A stretch of DNA of 48,484 bases from Niallia nealsonii (lineage in GTDB: Bacteria; Bacillota; Bacilli; Bacillales; Cytobacillaceae), in contig NZ_PISE01000035.1 of NCBI RefSeq assembly GCF_002835805.1, positions 1-48,484 on the forward strand, in the 5' to 3' direction. Position 1 is the stretch's first letter; every line of letters starts with the position of its first letter. Positions 1 through 10,237 of this stretch are shown here, piece by piece. The translations under genes were made by a program, and so were the position numbers. The notes under the pieces are model-generated. The model had not been told where the DNA came from and searched no databases. It worked only from the letters and a program-made list of their open reading frames with translations.

Positions 1-19
1 GAGTAGGACGTCGCCAGGC
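1..19 (+). rRNA. rrf: 5S rRNA, 3' end only
   Basis: The first bases (GTAGGACGTCGCCAGGC) match the 3' terminal segment of Bacillus 5S rRNA, which forms the closing helix with the missing 5' end. The gene is cut by the window edge. It is followed 18 bases later by a tRNA, as is common at the ends of Bacillus rrn operons. Confidence 0.8.
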
Positions 20-37
20 AAATTATTTTTATATCGT

Positions 38-111
<74 letters not shown>

Positions 112-120
112 TAAATAACC

Positions 121-169
121 ATACAATAAAAAATCCTTAGGTTTTGATCCTAAGGATTTTTTATTGTAT
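121..169. terminator. rho-independent terminator of the upstream rrn-tRNA operon
   Basis: A perfect 21-bp inverted repeat surrounds a 7-base loop (arms 121-141 and 149-169, core AATCCTTAGG). A-rich and T-rich flanks on either side make it usable in both directions. It lies 9 bases after the tRNA. Confidence 0.9.
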
Positions 170-360
170 AAAAACTAAAATATTCTTTCTAAAACATAAA
201 ACTAACATAAAAAATCTCACTGTAACTTAAGAAGAAAGTATCAAACTAAGCTAAAACAAAATAATAAGAATAGACAGTATAAATTATGGTATATAAGAAT
301 GACGGAACAAGAATTCTTCCTGTATTATCTAGCGAATAATCCATAAAAAAGATTACATGC

Positions 361-389
361 TTTAGACCAGCAGACGAATTGAGTATAAT
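361..389 (+). promoter_or_regulatory. candidate SigA promoter of the tsaE operon
   Basis: TTTAGA (361-366), a 17-base spacer and a perfect TATAAT (384-389) lie 38 bases before the tsaE start. This is the only strong -10 in the otherwise featureless 170-427 interval. Confidence 0.6.
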
Positions 390-427
390 AAAAGATAAGA
401 TAAAAATAGAAAACATAAGGTGATTAT

Positions 428-880
428 ATGGATAAATATGAATGGCTTGCAAAAAATGCTGAAGACACGCAAATAATAGCAGAAAAGTTAGCAACCTTAT
501 TAGATAGTGGTGATGTCATCACATTAGAAGGAGATTTGGGAGCAGGAAAAACTACTTTTACAAAAGGGCTGGCTAAAGGATTGCATATCAACAGAACGGT
601 AAACAGTCCTACCTTTACCATTATAAAAGAATACAACGGTCGCCTGCCTTTATACCATATGGATGTATATCGGGTCAAAGACTCATTTGAAGATTTAGGA
701 TTCGATGAATATTTTGAAGGAAATGGTGTTTGTGTAGTTGAATGGGCACATTTAATACAAGACCAGCTGCCTCAGGATTATTTGAAAATTAGTTTATTAT
801 ATGAACAAGAAAACACGAGAAAAATTATTTTTGAACCAAAGGGTGCAAGATATATGCAAATATGTAAGGAGCTATTTTAA
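428..880 (+). CDS. tsaE: tRNA t6A biosynthesis ATPase TsaE
   Basis: TsaE is the ATPase that works with TsaB and TsaD to transfer threonylcarbamoyl to A37 of ANN-decoding tRNAs in the cytoplasm. The 150-residue protein has the family's usual size and a P-loop GDLGAGKTT at residues 35-43, followed by the conserved NSPTFTI segment near residue 59 and VEWAH near 108. The ATG at 428 follows an AAGGTGAT ribosome binding site. Its TAA overlaps the tsaB ATG by one base (TAATG), and the same one-base coupling recurs at the next two junctions, giving a tightly coupled operon tsaE-tsaB-rimI-tsaD. Orthologous to B. subtilis YdiB by sequence type and gene order. Confidence 0.95.
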   Translation: MDKYEWLAKNAEDTQIIAEKLATLLDSGDVITLEGDLGAGKTTFTKGLAKGLHINRTVNSPTFTIIKEYNGRLPLYHMDVYRVKDSFEDLGFDEYFEGNGVCVVEWAHLIQDQLPQDYLKISLLYEQENTRKIIFEPKGARYMQICKELF

Positions 881-1593
881 TGAAAGTACTTGCGATAGAC
901 ACATCTAATTTTGTTTTAGGAATTTCTATATTAGATAACGATAAAATAATTGGTGAATATGTAACAAATTTAAAAAAAAATCATTCAGTACGAGCTATGC
1001 CAGCAATTGAACAGTTAATGCGAGATTGTGATGTAAAGCCAAAGGATTTAACAAAAATAGTTGTTGCAAATGGTCCAGGTTCTTATACTGGCGTAAGAAT
1101 TGGTGTTACGATTGCTAAAACACTTGCATGGACATTACAAATACCATTGGTCGGGATATCAAGCTTAGAAGTTCTTGCTGCATCAGTGGGTCGTTATTAT
1201 GATGGATCTGTATCCCCTATTTTTGATGCAAGAAGGGGACAAGTGTATACAGGTTTGTATAGATTTTCAAATAACTCTTCTACTCCATTAAAAAAAGACC
1301 AGCTAATTTTAACCACAGATTGGGTAGAGCAGTTAAAAGAAAAAAAAGAAAAAATTCTGTTTGTTGGCAATGATGTCTCTTTACACCAAGAAGTTATTGC
1401 TACTGCTCTTTGTGAACAAGCACAATTTGCGCATGTGGCGGATCAAAATCCAAGACCATCTGTTTTAGCTGCTTTAGGGTCTGAAAAAGAAGGGCAAGAT
1501 ATCCACAGCTTTACACCGAATTATATTCGATTAGCAGAGGCAGAGGCAAATTGGTTAAAAGCAAATAAGGGAAAAAAGGACGAACAGGCATAA
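880..1593 (+). CDS. tsaB: tRNA t6A biosynthesis dimerisation protein TsaB
   Basis: TsaB is the ASKHA-fold paralogue of TsaD that forms the TsaB-TsaD heterodimer needed for t6A synthesis; it has no transferase activity itself. The protein is 237 residues, starts with the ASKHA phosphate-1 strand (LAIDTSNF), and carries the conserved GPGSYTGVRIG motif near residue 66, typical of the family (B. subtilis YdiC). It has no zinc-binding HxxxH motif, which separates it from TsaD. It overlaps tsaE by one base at the start and rimI by one base at the end (TAATG at both). Confidence 0.95.
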   Translation: MKVLAIDTSNFVLGISILDNDKIIGEYVTNLKKNHSVRAMPAIEQLMRDCDVKPKDLTKIVVANGPGSYTGVRIGVTIAKTLAWTLQIPLVGISSLEVLAASVGRYYDGSVSPIFDARRGQVYTGLYRFSNNSSTPLKKDQLILTTDWVEQLKEKKEKILFVGNDVSLHQEVIATALCEQAQFAHVADQNPRPSVLAALGSEKEGQDIHSFTPNYIRLAEAEANWLKANKGKKDEQA

Positions 1594-2039
1594 TGGAGAA
1601 GTATGATTTTCGTTATATGACGGTTAAAGATATTGAGGAAGTTTATACTATAGAATCCATCTCTTTTCCTACTCCTTGGAGTAAAGAAGCATTTTATAAT
1701 GAATTGACACAAAACCGTTTCGCTACATATGTAGTTATTGAACATGAAGAACATTTGGTAGGATATTGTGGTGTATGGATTGTAGTGGATGAAGCCCATA
1801 TTACCAATATTGCGATACTTCCACAATTTAGAGGATATAAATTAGGGGAGAACTTGCTAAGAAAAATTATGCAGGAAGCGAAAAACCGAGGAGCTAATAC
1901 AATGACATTAGAAGTAAGAGTCTCGAATATTATCGCACAAAACTTATATAGAAAATTAGGTTTCCAGGATGGAGCCATTAGAAAAAGGTATTATACAGAT
2001 AATCAAGAAGATGCATTAGTAATGTGGGTGAAAATATAA
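1593..2039 (+). CDS. rimI: ribosomal protein alanine N-acetyltransferase RimI
   Basis: A 148-residue GNAT-family acetyltransferase. In other bacteria RimI acetylates the N-terminal alanine of ribosomal protein S18. The acetyl-CoA binding loop is seen as the region ending [14 protein letters not shown] (about residues 77-90; Q/RxxGxG/A pattern), and the C-terminal NLYRKLGFQ motif near residue 115 is typical. Its place between tsaB and tsaD is the standard Bacillus arrangement (ydiD). It overlaps both neighbours by one base. Confidence 0.9.
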   Translation: MEKYDFRYMTVKDIEEVYTIESISFPTPWSKEAFYNELTQNRFATYVVIEHEEHLVGYCGVWIVVDEAHITNIAILPQFRGYKLGENLLRKIMQEAKNRGANTMTLEVRVSNIIAQNLYRKLGFQDGAIRKRYYTDNQEDALVMWVKI

Positions 2040-3058
2040 TGGAAAATAACTTAATCATATTAGGAATTGAAACAAGCTGTGATGAAACAGCAGTATCTAT
2101 AGTGAAAAATGGCACAGAAATCCTTTCAAACGTAGTTGCTTCACAAATAGAAAGCCATAAACGATTTGGGGGAGTAGTGCCTGAAATAGCTTCTAGACAT
2201 CATGTGGAACAAATTACTCTAGTAATAGAAGAAGCATTACAGCACGCTAAAATTACTTATGAGGATATTGATGCAATTGCAGTAACAGAAGGACCAGGAC
2301 TTGTCGGGGCGTTATTGATAGGTGTTAATGCAGCAAAAGCAGTTAGTTTTGCACATGATATCCCCATAATAGGTGTACATCATATAGCAGGGCATATATA
2401 TGCAAATCAACTTGTGGATAAATTAGAATTCCCTTTATTAGCTTTGGTTGTTTCAGGTGGACACACAGAGCTAGTATATATGAAAGAACACGGTCATTTT
2501 GAAGTTATAGGAGAAACAAGAGATGATGCGGCAGGAGAAGCTTATGATAAAGTAGCAAGAACATTAAATATGCCTTATCCGGGCGGTCCACATATTGATC
2601 GATTGGCTCAAGTAGGTTCACCTACTATTAAACTTCCTCGTGCATGGCTGGAAAATAGTTATGATTTTAGTTTTAGCGGATTAAAATCTGCAGTTATCAA
2701 CACTGTGCATAATGCTGAGCAACGAGGTGAAATGATTAAGCCAGAAGATTTAGCTGCAAGTTTTCAAGCGAGTGTTGTAGAAGTGCTAGTGACTAAAACG
2801 ATAAAGGCTGCAAAAGAGTATGGTGTCCAACAAGTGCTATTGGCTGGAGGTGTTGCTGCCAATAAAGGACTTAGAACAGGGTTAGAAAATGCATTCCAAC
2901 AATTGCCTACAGTAAAATTAACGGTTCCTCCTCTGTCACTTTGTACAGATAATGCAGCAATGATTGCAGCAGCAGGTACTGTTTTTTATCAAAAAGGCCA
3001 AAGATCAAGTTTTAACTTAAACGGTAATCCTGGGCTTGATATAACAATCCATAATTAA
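2039..3058 (+). CDS. tsaD: tRNA N6-adenosine threonylcarbamoyltransferase TsaD
   Basis: TsaD is the catalytic subunit that moves the threonylcarbamoyl group from TC-AMP to tRNA A37. The 339-residue protein has the N-terminal GIETSCDET strand, the metal-binding HHIAGH motif (H115 and H119), SGGHTELV, and the late [12 protein letters not shown] motif. The ATG at 2039 is chosen over an in-frame GTG at 2024 because it gives the same TAATG one-base overlap seen at the two upstream junctions and leaves a GGGTGA ribosome binding site upstream. Orthologue of B. subtilis gcp/ydiE; last gene of the operon. Confidence 0.96.
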   Translation: MENNLIILGIETSCDETAVSIVKNGTEILSNVVASQIESHKRFGGVVPEIASRHHVEQITLVIEEALQHAKITYEDIDAIAVTEGPGLVGALLIGVNAAKAVSFAHDIPIIGVHHIAGHIYANQLVDKLEFPLLALVVSGGHTELVYMKEHGHFEVIGETRDDAAGEAYDKVARTLNMPYPGGPHIDRLAQVGSPTIKLPRAWLENSYDFSFSGLKSAVINTVHNAEQRGEMIKPEDLAASFQASVVEVLVTKTIKAAKEYGVQQVLLAGGVAANKGLRTGLENAFQQLPTVKLTVPPLSLCTDNAAMIAAAGTVFYQKGQRSSFNLNGNPGLDITIHN

Positions 3059-3070
3059 TAATGAGTTTCG

Positions 3071-3109
3071 TATAAATAATCCCTGTAGTGTGAATAGGGA
3101 TTATTTATA
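3071..3109 (+). terminator. hairpin after tsaD, possible weak terminator
   Basis: A 14-bp perfect inverted repeat (TATAAATAATCCCT with AGGGATTATTTATA) surrounds an 11-base loop, 12 bases after the tsaD stop. It lacks a long U-run (CTTTAG follows), so termination may be partial. The stronger terminator at 3321-3352 lies downstream. Confidence 0.55.
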
Positions 3110-3189
3110 CTTTAGAAAATTATAAACATAAAAATTGTTGATAACATTGTGTGCGACAAAAGAAAAAATCTATAAGAAATTATTTGTCC

Positions 3190-3323
3190 TGTGGATAAAA
3201 AGCGAGAAAAGTTAGAAAACTGTGGATATTGTGAATAATTAACAAGTCTATTGTGGATAATGTGTATAAATATGTGGAAAGCTAGTGTTATCACTGTTGT
3301 ATTGTGGATAATATTGTGGAAAA
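3190..3323. promoter_or_regulatory. DnaA-box cluster between tsaD and ydiF
   Basis: Three exact DnaA boxes in reverse orientation (TGTGGATAA, complement of TTATCCACA) lie at 3190-3198, 3252-3260 and 3303-3311. Boxes with one mismatch lie at 3221 (TGTGGATAT), 3230 (TGTGAATAA), 3261 (TGTGTATAA) and 3315 (TGTGGAAAA), and a weaker one at 3273. All point the same way, and several are exactly 31 bases apart (3190, 3221, 3252; also 3230, 3261). B. subtilis has DnaA-box clusters outside oriC that titrate DnaA; from memory one is beside gcp (tsaD), which would make this a conserved regulatory site and not an origin. Confidence 0.8.
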
Positions 3324-3352
3324 AAACCGGATACATGGATATCCGGTTTTTT
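3321..3352. terminator. bidirectional rho-independent terminator between tsaD and ydiF
   Basis: A perfect 13-bp stem (AAAAAACCGGATA with TATCCGGTTTTTT) surrounds a 6-base loop, with T-runs on both strands. It sits 2 bases beyond the stop codon of the converging ydiF gene. Confidence 0.9.
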
Positions 3353-3354
3353 AT

Positions 3355-5280
3355 CTAATTATCTGATAATTGTGTCCATTCTTCCATTAATTCATCTATT
3401 TGATTTTTAAAGGATTGGATTTCATTATTTAAGGAATAAACCTTTTCATGATCCTGAAATACCTCTGGATCACATAATAATTCTTCTTGCTTTGCAACTT
3501 TTTGTTCTAAGTCTTCAATAAACTTTTCAATTTCTTCAATGCGTCTTAGTCGCTGTCGTTCTACTTTTTTTGCTTCTTTATCTAGTTGATAATTGCTTTT
3601 ATCTGTGTCTGCTGCTGTGGCTTTATTATCAGCATTCATTTTAGCAAGTCGCAATAATTCTTCTTGTTCTAATTTTTTTTCTACATAATAGTCGTAATCA
3701 CCTAGAAATTCAGTAGAACCTCCCCTTTGCAATTCGATTACTTTTGTAGCAATACGATTAATGAAATAGCGGTCATGGGAAACAAAAAGGATTGTTCCTG
3801 GATAATCGATTAGAGCGTTTTCCAACACTTCTTTACTATCTAAATCAAGGTGGTTTGTTGGCTCATCTAGAATTAAGACATTAGATTGTTCCATCATTAA
3901 TTTCGCAAGAGCAAGCCTAGCCTTTTCTCCACCGCTAAGAGAGTTAACGGTTTTTAGTACATCATCTCCAGAAAATAAAAAATTTCCTAGTACTGTTCGG
4001 ATTTCTTTTTCATTTTTTAAAGGAAAGTCGTCCCATAATTCATTTAACACTCGTTTATTAGAAGAAAGTTCTGCTTGTTCTTGGTCATAATAGCCAATCA
4101 TCACATTAGATCCAAAAGATATAGAACCAGTGAAATTTGGAATTTTTTTAATAATAGTTTTTAAAAGAGTAGATTTACCGACACCATTTGGTCCAACTAA
4201 AGCGATGCTGTCTCCTCTATTGATATAAAAATTAATATTTTCTGAAACAATTTTTTCATCATAGCCAATGGTTACATCTTTGATTTGCAGTACATCATTT
4301 CCTGTTTGCTTTGCAATATTGAAACCAAAGTTAGCTGATTTTTCGTCTCCATCAGGTCTATCTAGCCTGTCCATCCGATCTAGTTTTTTTCGTCGGCTTT
4401 GTGCTCGTTTAGTAGTAGAAGCTCGAGCCAGATTTTTTTGAATAAAAGATTCTAATTTTGCTATTTCATCTTGCTGTTTTTCAAATAATTTCATATCGTG
4501 CTCGTAATTTTCTGCTTTTTGTTTAAGATAATTGCTATAGTTGCCAGTAAAGCGCTGAATATGATGACGTGATATTTCATAGACCTGTGTTACAACTTTA
4601 TCTAAAAAGTAGCGGTCATGGGATACAATTAAAACAGCACCATTATAGCCTTGCAAATATTGTTCTAGCCATGATAATGTTTCAATGTCTAAATGGTTTG
4701 TTGGTTCGTCGAGTATTAGAATATCAGGTGTTGTCAGCAATAATTTTGCGAGAGCAAGTCGTGTTTTTTGCCCACCACTTAAACTGGAAATTTTTGTGTT
4801 GTAATTAAAGGAACTAAAGTTTAAGCCATGGAGAACGGATCTAATATCTGCTTCGTATTGATATCCCCCATCTTCTTTAAAGTTAAACTGTAGGCGATCG
4901 TACTCTTTCAGTATTTTTTCAAATTTGCTTGGTTCGGCTATTGTTGCTGAATCAGACATTAAGTGCTCTAACTTGCGTAGTTCTACTTCTTGTTTTTGCA
5001 GATTTTTAAATACAGTAAGCATTTCATCCCAAATCGAAAGCGTGGATGCTAATCCAGTATTTTGAGCAAGATAGCCGATTTCGATTGTTTTAGGCTTAAT
5101 GATTTCTCCAGAATCATAAGATAAGTGACCTGCAATCATTTTTAATAGGGTGGATTTTCCTGCACCATTTCTGCCTACAAGGGCAATTCTATCCTGTGTT
5201 TGAACTTCTAATTTTATATTGGATAAGATAAGATCAGCTCCAAAATACTTGGATAGCTGATTTACTTGTAAAAGTATCAT
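3355..5280 (-). CDS. ydiF: ABC-F family ATPase, YdiF-type
   Basis: A cytoplasmic protein with two ABC ATPase domains and no membrane segments, as in the ABC-F family that acts on ribosomes. The first domain has Walker A GRNGAGKST (residues 36-44), signature LSGGQ and Walker B ILILDEPTNHLD. The second has GPNGVGKST, LSGGEKAR and VLILDEPTNHLD. A charged linker between the domains and a C-terminal coiled coil (roughly residues 540-641, rich in K/E/Q) complete the 641-residue protein, close to the 642 of B. subtilis YdiF. The ATG follows a GAGGTGA ribosome binding site. Which stalled-ribosome state or drug it acts on cannot be read from the sequence. Confidence 0.92.
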   Translation of the reverse strand: MILLQVNQLSKYFGADLILSNIKLEVQTQDRIALVGRNGAGKSTLLKMIAGHLSYDSGEIIKPKTIEIGYLAQNTGLASTLSIWDEMLTVFKNLQKQEVELRKLEHLMSDSATIAEPSKFEKILKEYDRLQFNFKEDGGYQYEADIRSVLHGLNFSSFNYNTKISSLSGGQKTRLALAKLLLTTPDILILDEPTNHLDIETLSWLEQYLQGYNGAVLIVSHDRYFLDKVVTQVYEISRHHIQRFTGNYSNYLKQKAENYEHDMKLFEKQQDEIAKLESFIQKNLARASTTKRAQSRRKKLDRMDRLDRPDGDEKSANFGFNIAKQTGNDVLQIKDVTIGYDEKIVSENINFYINRGDSIALVGPNGVGKSTLLKTIIKKIPNFTGSISFGSNVMIGYYDQEQAELSSNKRVLNELWDDFPLKNEKEIRTVLGNFLFSGDDVLKTVNSLSGGEKARLALAKLMMEQSNVLILDEPTNHLDLDSKEVLENALIDYPGTILFVSHDRYFINRIATKVIELQRGGSTEFLGDYDYYVEKKLEQEELLRLAKMNADNKATAADTDKSNYQLDKEAKKVERQRLRRIEEIEKFIEDLEQKVAKQEELLCDPEVFQDHEKVYSLNNEIQSFKNQIDELMEEWTQLSDN

Positions 5281-5477
5281 TTTTGCTTCACCTCAGGGAA
5301 ATATGTACCATAAGTGTAACTCAAAAGAGAGGAAAACTGCAATAAAGTGCATATGACATTGATTGGTCACCACTTTTGTCATTACGGGTGTATATGCTTT
5401 AGAGTATAATTAGAATAAAGAATATACATACACATTAGGCAAAAAATAGTGTATGATTTTGCATAGAGGTGTTTATA

Positions 5478-5957
5478 ATGAGTGAATTTACGCACTTTAA
5501 TAAAGATGGCAGAGCGAATATGGTAGATATAAGCGACAAGCGTGAAACGGTTCGGACAGCAATTGCAAAAACAAGCGTTAAAGTAAATTCTGAAATATAT
5601 AAGAAAATAACGATGCAGGAAATGAAAAAGGGAGACGTTTTGGGAGTTGCGCAAGTAGCAGGTATTATGGCAGCTAAAAAAACGTCTGATTTAATTCCAA
5701 TGTGTCATCCTATTCATTTAAGTGGAGTAGATATTTCGTTTAAATGGGAAAAGAGCCATGAGAATTATGAAGTGGGGATTACTGTACAAGTGAAAACTAT
5801 TGGCAGTACGGGGGTAGAAATGGAGGCATTAACAGCAGCCGCTGCGACAGCCTTAACCATCTATGACATGTGCAAAAGTGTAGATAAAGGAATGGTTATT
5901 GGACCAACTTATTTAGTAGAAAAAACTGGCGGCAAAAATGGGGATTATAGAAGATAA
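5478..5957 (+). CDS. moaC: cyclic pyranopterin monophosphate synthase MoaC
   Basis: MoaC converts the MoaA product (3',8-cH2GTP) into cyclic pyranopterin monophosphate in molybdenum cofactor synthesis. The 159-residue protein starts [16 protein letters not shown] and carries the family motifs [19 protein letters not shown] and the [13 protein letters not shown] and [10 protein letters not shown] segments that form the active site. ATG 5478 is preferred to an in-frame GTG at 5469 because AGAGGTG sits 6 bases before it. It precedes rex, as in B. subtilis (ydiG-ydiH); no other moa gene is in the window. Confidence 0.95.
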   Translation: MSEFTHFNKDGRANMVDISDKRETVRTAIAKTSVKVNSEIYKKITMQEMKKGDVLGVAQVAGIMAAKKTSDLIPMCHPIHLSGVDISFKWEKSHENYEVGITVQVKTIGSTGVEMEALTAAAATALTIYDMCKSVDKGMVIGPTYLVEKTGGKNGDYRR

Positions 5958-6031
5958 CATCCAGTTAGCTGTTTTAGTTGTAGATTTAAAAAATAAAATG
6001 TTTTTTTAAAAATTACGGGTAGGGGATAAAC

Positions 6032-6688
6032 ATGAATAATGAGGTAATGAAGATTCCGCAGGCAACAGCAAAACGGCTGCCTTTGTATTATCGATTTTTA
6101 AAGAATTTGCATTCTGCCGGTAAACAGCGAGTTTCATCAGCGGAGTTGAGTGAGGCTGTTAAAGTAGACTCTGCGACAATTAGAAGAGATTTCTCTTATT
6201 TTGGAGCGCTGGGAAAAAAGGGATATGGATATAATGTGAATTATTTACTGTCCTTTTTCCGAAAGACATTAGATCAAGATGAATTAACAAAAGTGGCTTT
6301 GATTGGTGTAGGTAATTTGGGTGTTGCTTTTTTAAAGTATAACTTTCTGAAAAACAACAACACAAAAATTGAAGTGGCATTTGATGTGGACGAAGCAAAA
6401 ATCAAGGAAAATATTAGTGATGTAACCATTTATCATATGGATAATTTAGAAAAAATCATTAAGGAAAATGATATTCAAGTAGCGATTTTAACTGTTCCTG
6501 CAAATGTTGCCCAAACAATTACAGATCGATTGGTGGAAAGTTCAATAAAAGGGATTTTAAATTTTACACCTGCGAGGTTAAGTGTACCCCCAAGTGTTCG
6601 TATCCATCATATTGACTTAGCAGTAGAATTGCAATCGCTTGTCTACTTTTTAAAGCATTATCCAAATGTGGAAGAGGAAGAAGAGTGA
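6032..6688 (+). CDS. rex: redox-sensing transcriptional repressor Rex
   Basis: Rex represses fermentation and respiratory genes when NADH/NAD+ is low and releases DNA when it binds NADH. The 218-residue protein has an N-terminal winged helix (about residues 1-80, with [22 protein letters not shown]) and a Rossmann domain with GVGNLGVAF near residue 96, then the C-terminal domain-swapped helix ending with a short acidic tail. The ribosome binding site is AGGGGAT 6 bases before ATG. No consensus Rex operator was seen next to its own gene. Orthologue of B. subtilis YdiH. Confidence 0.96.
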   Translation: MNNEVMKIPQATAKRLPLYYRFLKNLHSAGKQRVSSAELSEAVKVDSATIRRDFSYFGALGKKGYGYNVNYLLSFFRKTLDQDELTKVALIGVGNLGVAFLKYNFLKNNNTKIEVAFDVDEAKIKENISDVTIYHMDNLEKIIKENDIQVAILTVPANVAQTITDRLVESSIKGILNFTPARLSVPPSVRIHHIDLAVELQSLVYFLKHYPNVEEEEE

Positions 6689-6693
6689 AAATA

Positions 6694-6740
6694 AAAAAGC
6701 GCAAGTAAGAAGAGAAAACGTTCTTATACTTGCGCTTTTT
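6694..6740. terminator. bidirectional terminator between rex and ydiK
   Basis: The strong stem AAAAAGCGCAAGTAAGAA pairs with TTCTTATACTTGCGCTTTTT, with A/T runs on both sides. It starts 6 bases after the rex stop and ends at the stop codon of the converging gene. Confidence 0.9.
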
Positions 6741-6956
6741 CTATTTCTTTTTATTCTTATTAGCTGACTTTTTAATAAAAAAATGAAAAGCGATAAGTCG
6801 AATGCCTGAACCTATATCGAAGGTTGCAAGTATAACTAGAATATAGGTGAAAAATCCCCAGCCCTGATTTGTTTGTATATTCTCAATGGCAAAGTATGTA
6901 AACACAATTCCCAAAAGAATATATAAAAAGCCGGAAAATAAAGCAGATTGCTTCAT
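6741..6956 (-). CDS. ydiK: YdiK-like small membrane protein (DUF4305)
   Basis: A 71-residue protein with two predicted membrane helices (about residues 8-24 and 33-56), the conserved GWGFFTYILVILATFDIGS segment between and within them, and a Lys/Asn-rich cytoplasmic tail. This pattern matches the B. subtilis YdiK family, whose function is unknown. It directly abuts ydiL: the ydiL stop (6957) and the ydiK ATG (6956) touch, so the two genes are co-transcribed. Identity rests on size, context and the recalled family pattern. Confidence 0.75.
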   Translation of the reverse strand: MKQSALFSGFLYILLGIVFTYFAIENIQTNQGWGFFTYILVILATFDIGSGIRLIAFHFFIKKSANKNKKK

Positions 6957-7682
6957 CTAAAATCCTCCAATAAATTTTGTAATCTGATTAGACTGCTCCA
7001 TCCATTTTTGTATAGTATCTTGATTTAATTGGATGACAACAACCAGTGTGTTCATGGATACGTGTGCAAATATCGGCACTAAAATTCTTTTTGTTTTCAC
7101 ATACAGATAGGCAAATGTAAAGCCCATGCTTGCATACAAAAGAATATGGGAAAATTCATTATGCGCTAGTGCAAATAGGATGGAGCTTATTAAAGCAGAT
7201 AAAAAGAAATTTAAACGTTTATATAATGTTCCGAAGATTATTTTACGAAAAACTACTTCTTCTAATATTGGCCCAATTATGCTAATCACAAGAATAACAA
7301 TGGGAGAGCGTTCTACAAAAGTCATTAGTCTTTCTGTATTTTCGGATCCTTGCGTAACCCCAAATAAACTCTCAATCATGCCAGCAGCACTTTGAGCAAA
7401 TAAGGATAAGAAAATGCCTCCTACTGCCCAGGAGATAGAGGTGCTTAAATTTGCTTGGTTATTTCGCACAGGATTTTTGAATTCATGACGCAATAATAGT
7501 AAGACTATTATCAGGGTCGCGGCAAAACTTAATATTAGCCAAATAACAACAGCAGAAAACCTCATCTCTTCTTGCTGGAAGCCGAAAAATGAGCCAAGCA
7601 AATAAAGAAGAGGGATGCCTATAATGGAAGAAAATTGCATCGCAATATAAGTGGTTAAAATAATCCAATATTCTTTTTTCAA
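6957..7682 (-). CDS. ydiL: CPBP family intramembrane protease, YdiL-like
   Basis: A polytopic membrane protein of 241 residues in the CPBP (Abi/CAAX-like) intramembrane metalloprotease family. The three catalytic motifs are present: EEVVFR (E141, E142, R146), LAHNEFSH (H174, H179) and HVSMN (H207, N211). It starts with TTG: no ATG is in frame near the start and AAAGGAGC is 9 bases upstream. First gene of a two-gene unit with ydiK. In B. subtilis tatAy-tatCy lie between rex and this pair; they are absent here. The natural substrate is unknown. Confidence 0.88.
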   Translation of the reverse strand: MKKEYWIILTTYIAMQFSSIIGIPLLYLLGSFFGFQQEEMRFSAVVIWLILSFAATLIIVLLLLRHEFKNPVRNNQANLSTSISWAVGGIFLSLFAQSAAGMIESLFGVTQGSENTERLMTFVERSPIVILVISIIGPILEEVVFRKIIFGTLYKRLNFFLSALISSILFALAHNEFSHILLYASMGFTFAYLYVKTKRILVPIFAHVSMNTLVVVIQLNQDTIQKWMEQSNQITKFIGGF

Positions 7683-7742
7683 TGCACAAAGCTCCTTTTA
7701 TTATCAGGTTTTCATTTATCACTTTAAAGGGGCAAGTTTCCA

Positions 7743-8054
7743 CAAACTTTCACTTGTTATACTAAAGGTATTCTAGAGGGAGACAAAAATGGCACTAATA
7801 GACCAATTGTAGTATTGCTTTCGTTATGAAAGCAATTTCCTGGTTCTATAATAACTAGAAAGCTTTTAGAATCCCTAAATCATAAAAGAGATTTTCAATA
7901 AAAAAGTGCCCATACTTACTATTTTACTAATAAATGCTGCCATCTTTCAAATAGAAGCTACTAAAAAACGCGAAATGTATAAAATTAGTGGAAGTGTTAA
8001 TACTTTTTAGGAATAAAAAAGTATTAAAAAAATGTAAAAAATAATGCTTGTCTC
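7743..8054. other. intergenic region before groES, no clear gene
   Basis: No protein-coding gene of normal size is visible. An extended -10 (TG-T-TATACT, ending at 7763) is followed by GAGGGAG and a 7-codon reading frame (ATG 7789 to TAG 7812). A short hairpin (GCTTTCGTTATGAAAGC) follows it. The tatAy/tatCy genes found here in B. subtilis are missing and no fragment of them is recognisable. Confidence 0.5.
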
Positions 8055-8086
8055 TTGCAAAATAATAAAAGATTAATTAATATAAT
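8055..8086 (+). promoter_or_regulatory. SigA promoter of groESL
   Basis: TTGCAA (8055-8060) is followed 17 bases later by TAATAT (8078-8083), overlapping a perfect TATAAT at 8081-8086. Transcription would start close to the CIRCE element, as in other Bacillus groESL operons. Confidence 0.75.
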
Positions 8087-8093
8087 ACTTGTG

Positions 8094-8120
8094 TTAGCAC
8101 TCGAGTCGACTGAGTGCTAA
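8094..8120. promoter_or_regulatory. CIRCE operator (HrcA binding site)
   Basis: A perfect CIRCE inverted repeat: TTAGCACTC, 9 bases, GAGTGCTAA. It lies at the expected start of the groESL transcript. HrcA bound here represses groESL until heat shock titrates GroEL away from HrcA. Confidence 0.98.
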
Positions 8121-8164
8121 TAAATAATTATTAAATTACATATTATTTGAGGAGGTTGTTTCAC

Positions 8165-8449
8165 TTGTTAAAGCCGTTAGGAGATCGTTTAATTATTGAA
8201 TTAGTTGAAACTGAAGAAAAAACTGCAAGTGGTATCGTATTACCAGATTCTGCTAAGGAAAAACCTCAAGAAGGTAAAGTGGTAGCTGTAGGTAGTGGTC
8301 GTGTTTTAGATAATGGTGAGCGCGTTGCTCTTGAAGTATCTGTTGATGACCGCATCATCTTCTCAAAATATTCTGGTACAGAAGTGAAATATGAAGGAAA
8401 AGAATATTTAATCCTTCGTGAAAGTGATATTTTAGCAATCGCAGAATAA
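8165..8449 (+). CDS. groES: co-chaperonin GroES
   Basis: GroES is the 10-kDa lid of the GroEL folding chamber. The 94-residue protein reads [22 protein letters not shown] at the N-terminus, has the mobile loop [18 protein letters not shown], and ends [14 protein letters not shown]. The start is TTG at 8165, placed 8 bases after GAGGAGGT; this gives the standard GroES N-terminus, whereas a start further upstream would add non-conserved residues. Controlled by the CIRCE element and cotranscribed with groEL. Confidence 0.97.
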   Translation: MLKPLGDRLIIELVETEEKTASGIVLPDSAKEKPQEGKVVAVGSGRVLDNGERVALEVSVDDRIIFSKYSGTEVKYEGKEYLILRESDILAIAE

Positions 8450-8480
8450 TCTACTATTTTAATCATATAAAACAAATTAA

Positions 8481-10162
<1,682 letters not shown>

Positions 10163-10213
10163 TAGGTGTAAAAACCTTGTTATATCAGTGTTTATAAGTC
10201 TTTACACCTTGTA

Positions 10214-10237
10214 TAGTGTCCGAAAAAGTGACCGATA
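10214..10237 (+). repeat. candidate left integrase arm-type sites
   Basis: TAGTGTCCGAAAA (10214-10226) is followed by the related GTGACCGATA. The same 13-mer with a second copy of GTGTCCGAAA occurs at the other end of the island (24464-24487). Paired short repeats near both attachment cores are what arm-binding domains of tyrosine recombinases recognise. Confidence 0.6.

Noticed and set aside
3190-3323. DnaA-box cluster as the chromosomal origin
   Set aside because: No dnaA or dnaN gene, no AT-rich unwinding element with DnaA-trio pattern, and gene context is tsaD-ydiF. Better explained as a titration/regulatory cluster.
5376-5410. TTGTCA and TATAAT as a moaC promoter
   Set aside because: The spacer is 23 bases, too long for SigA; TATAAT at 5405-5410 may be used with another, weak -35, so no promoter was annotated.
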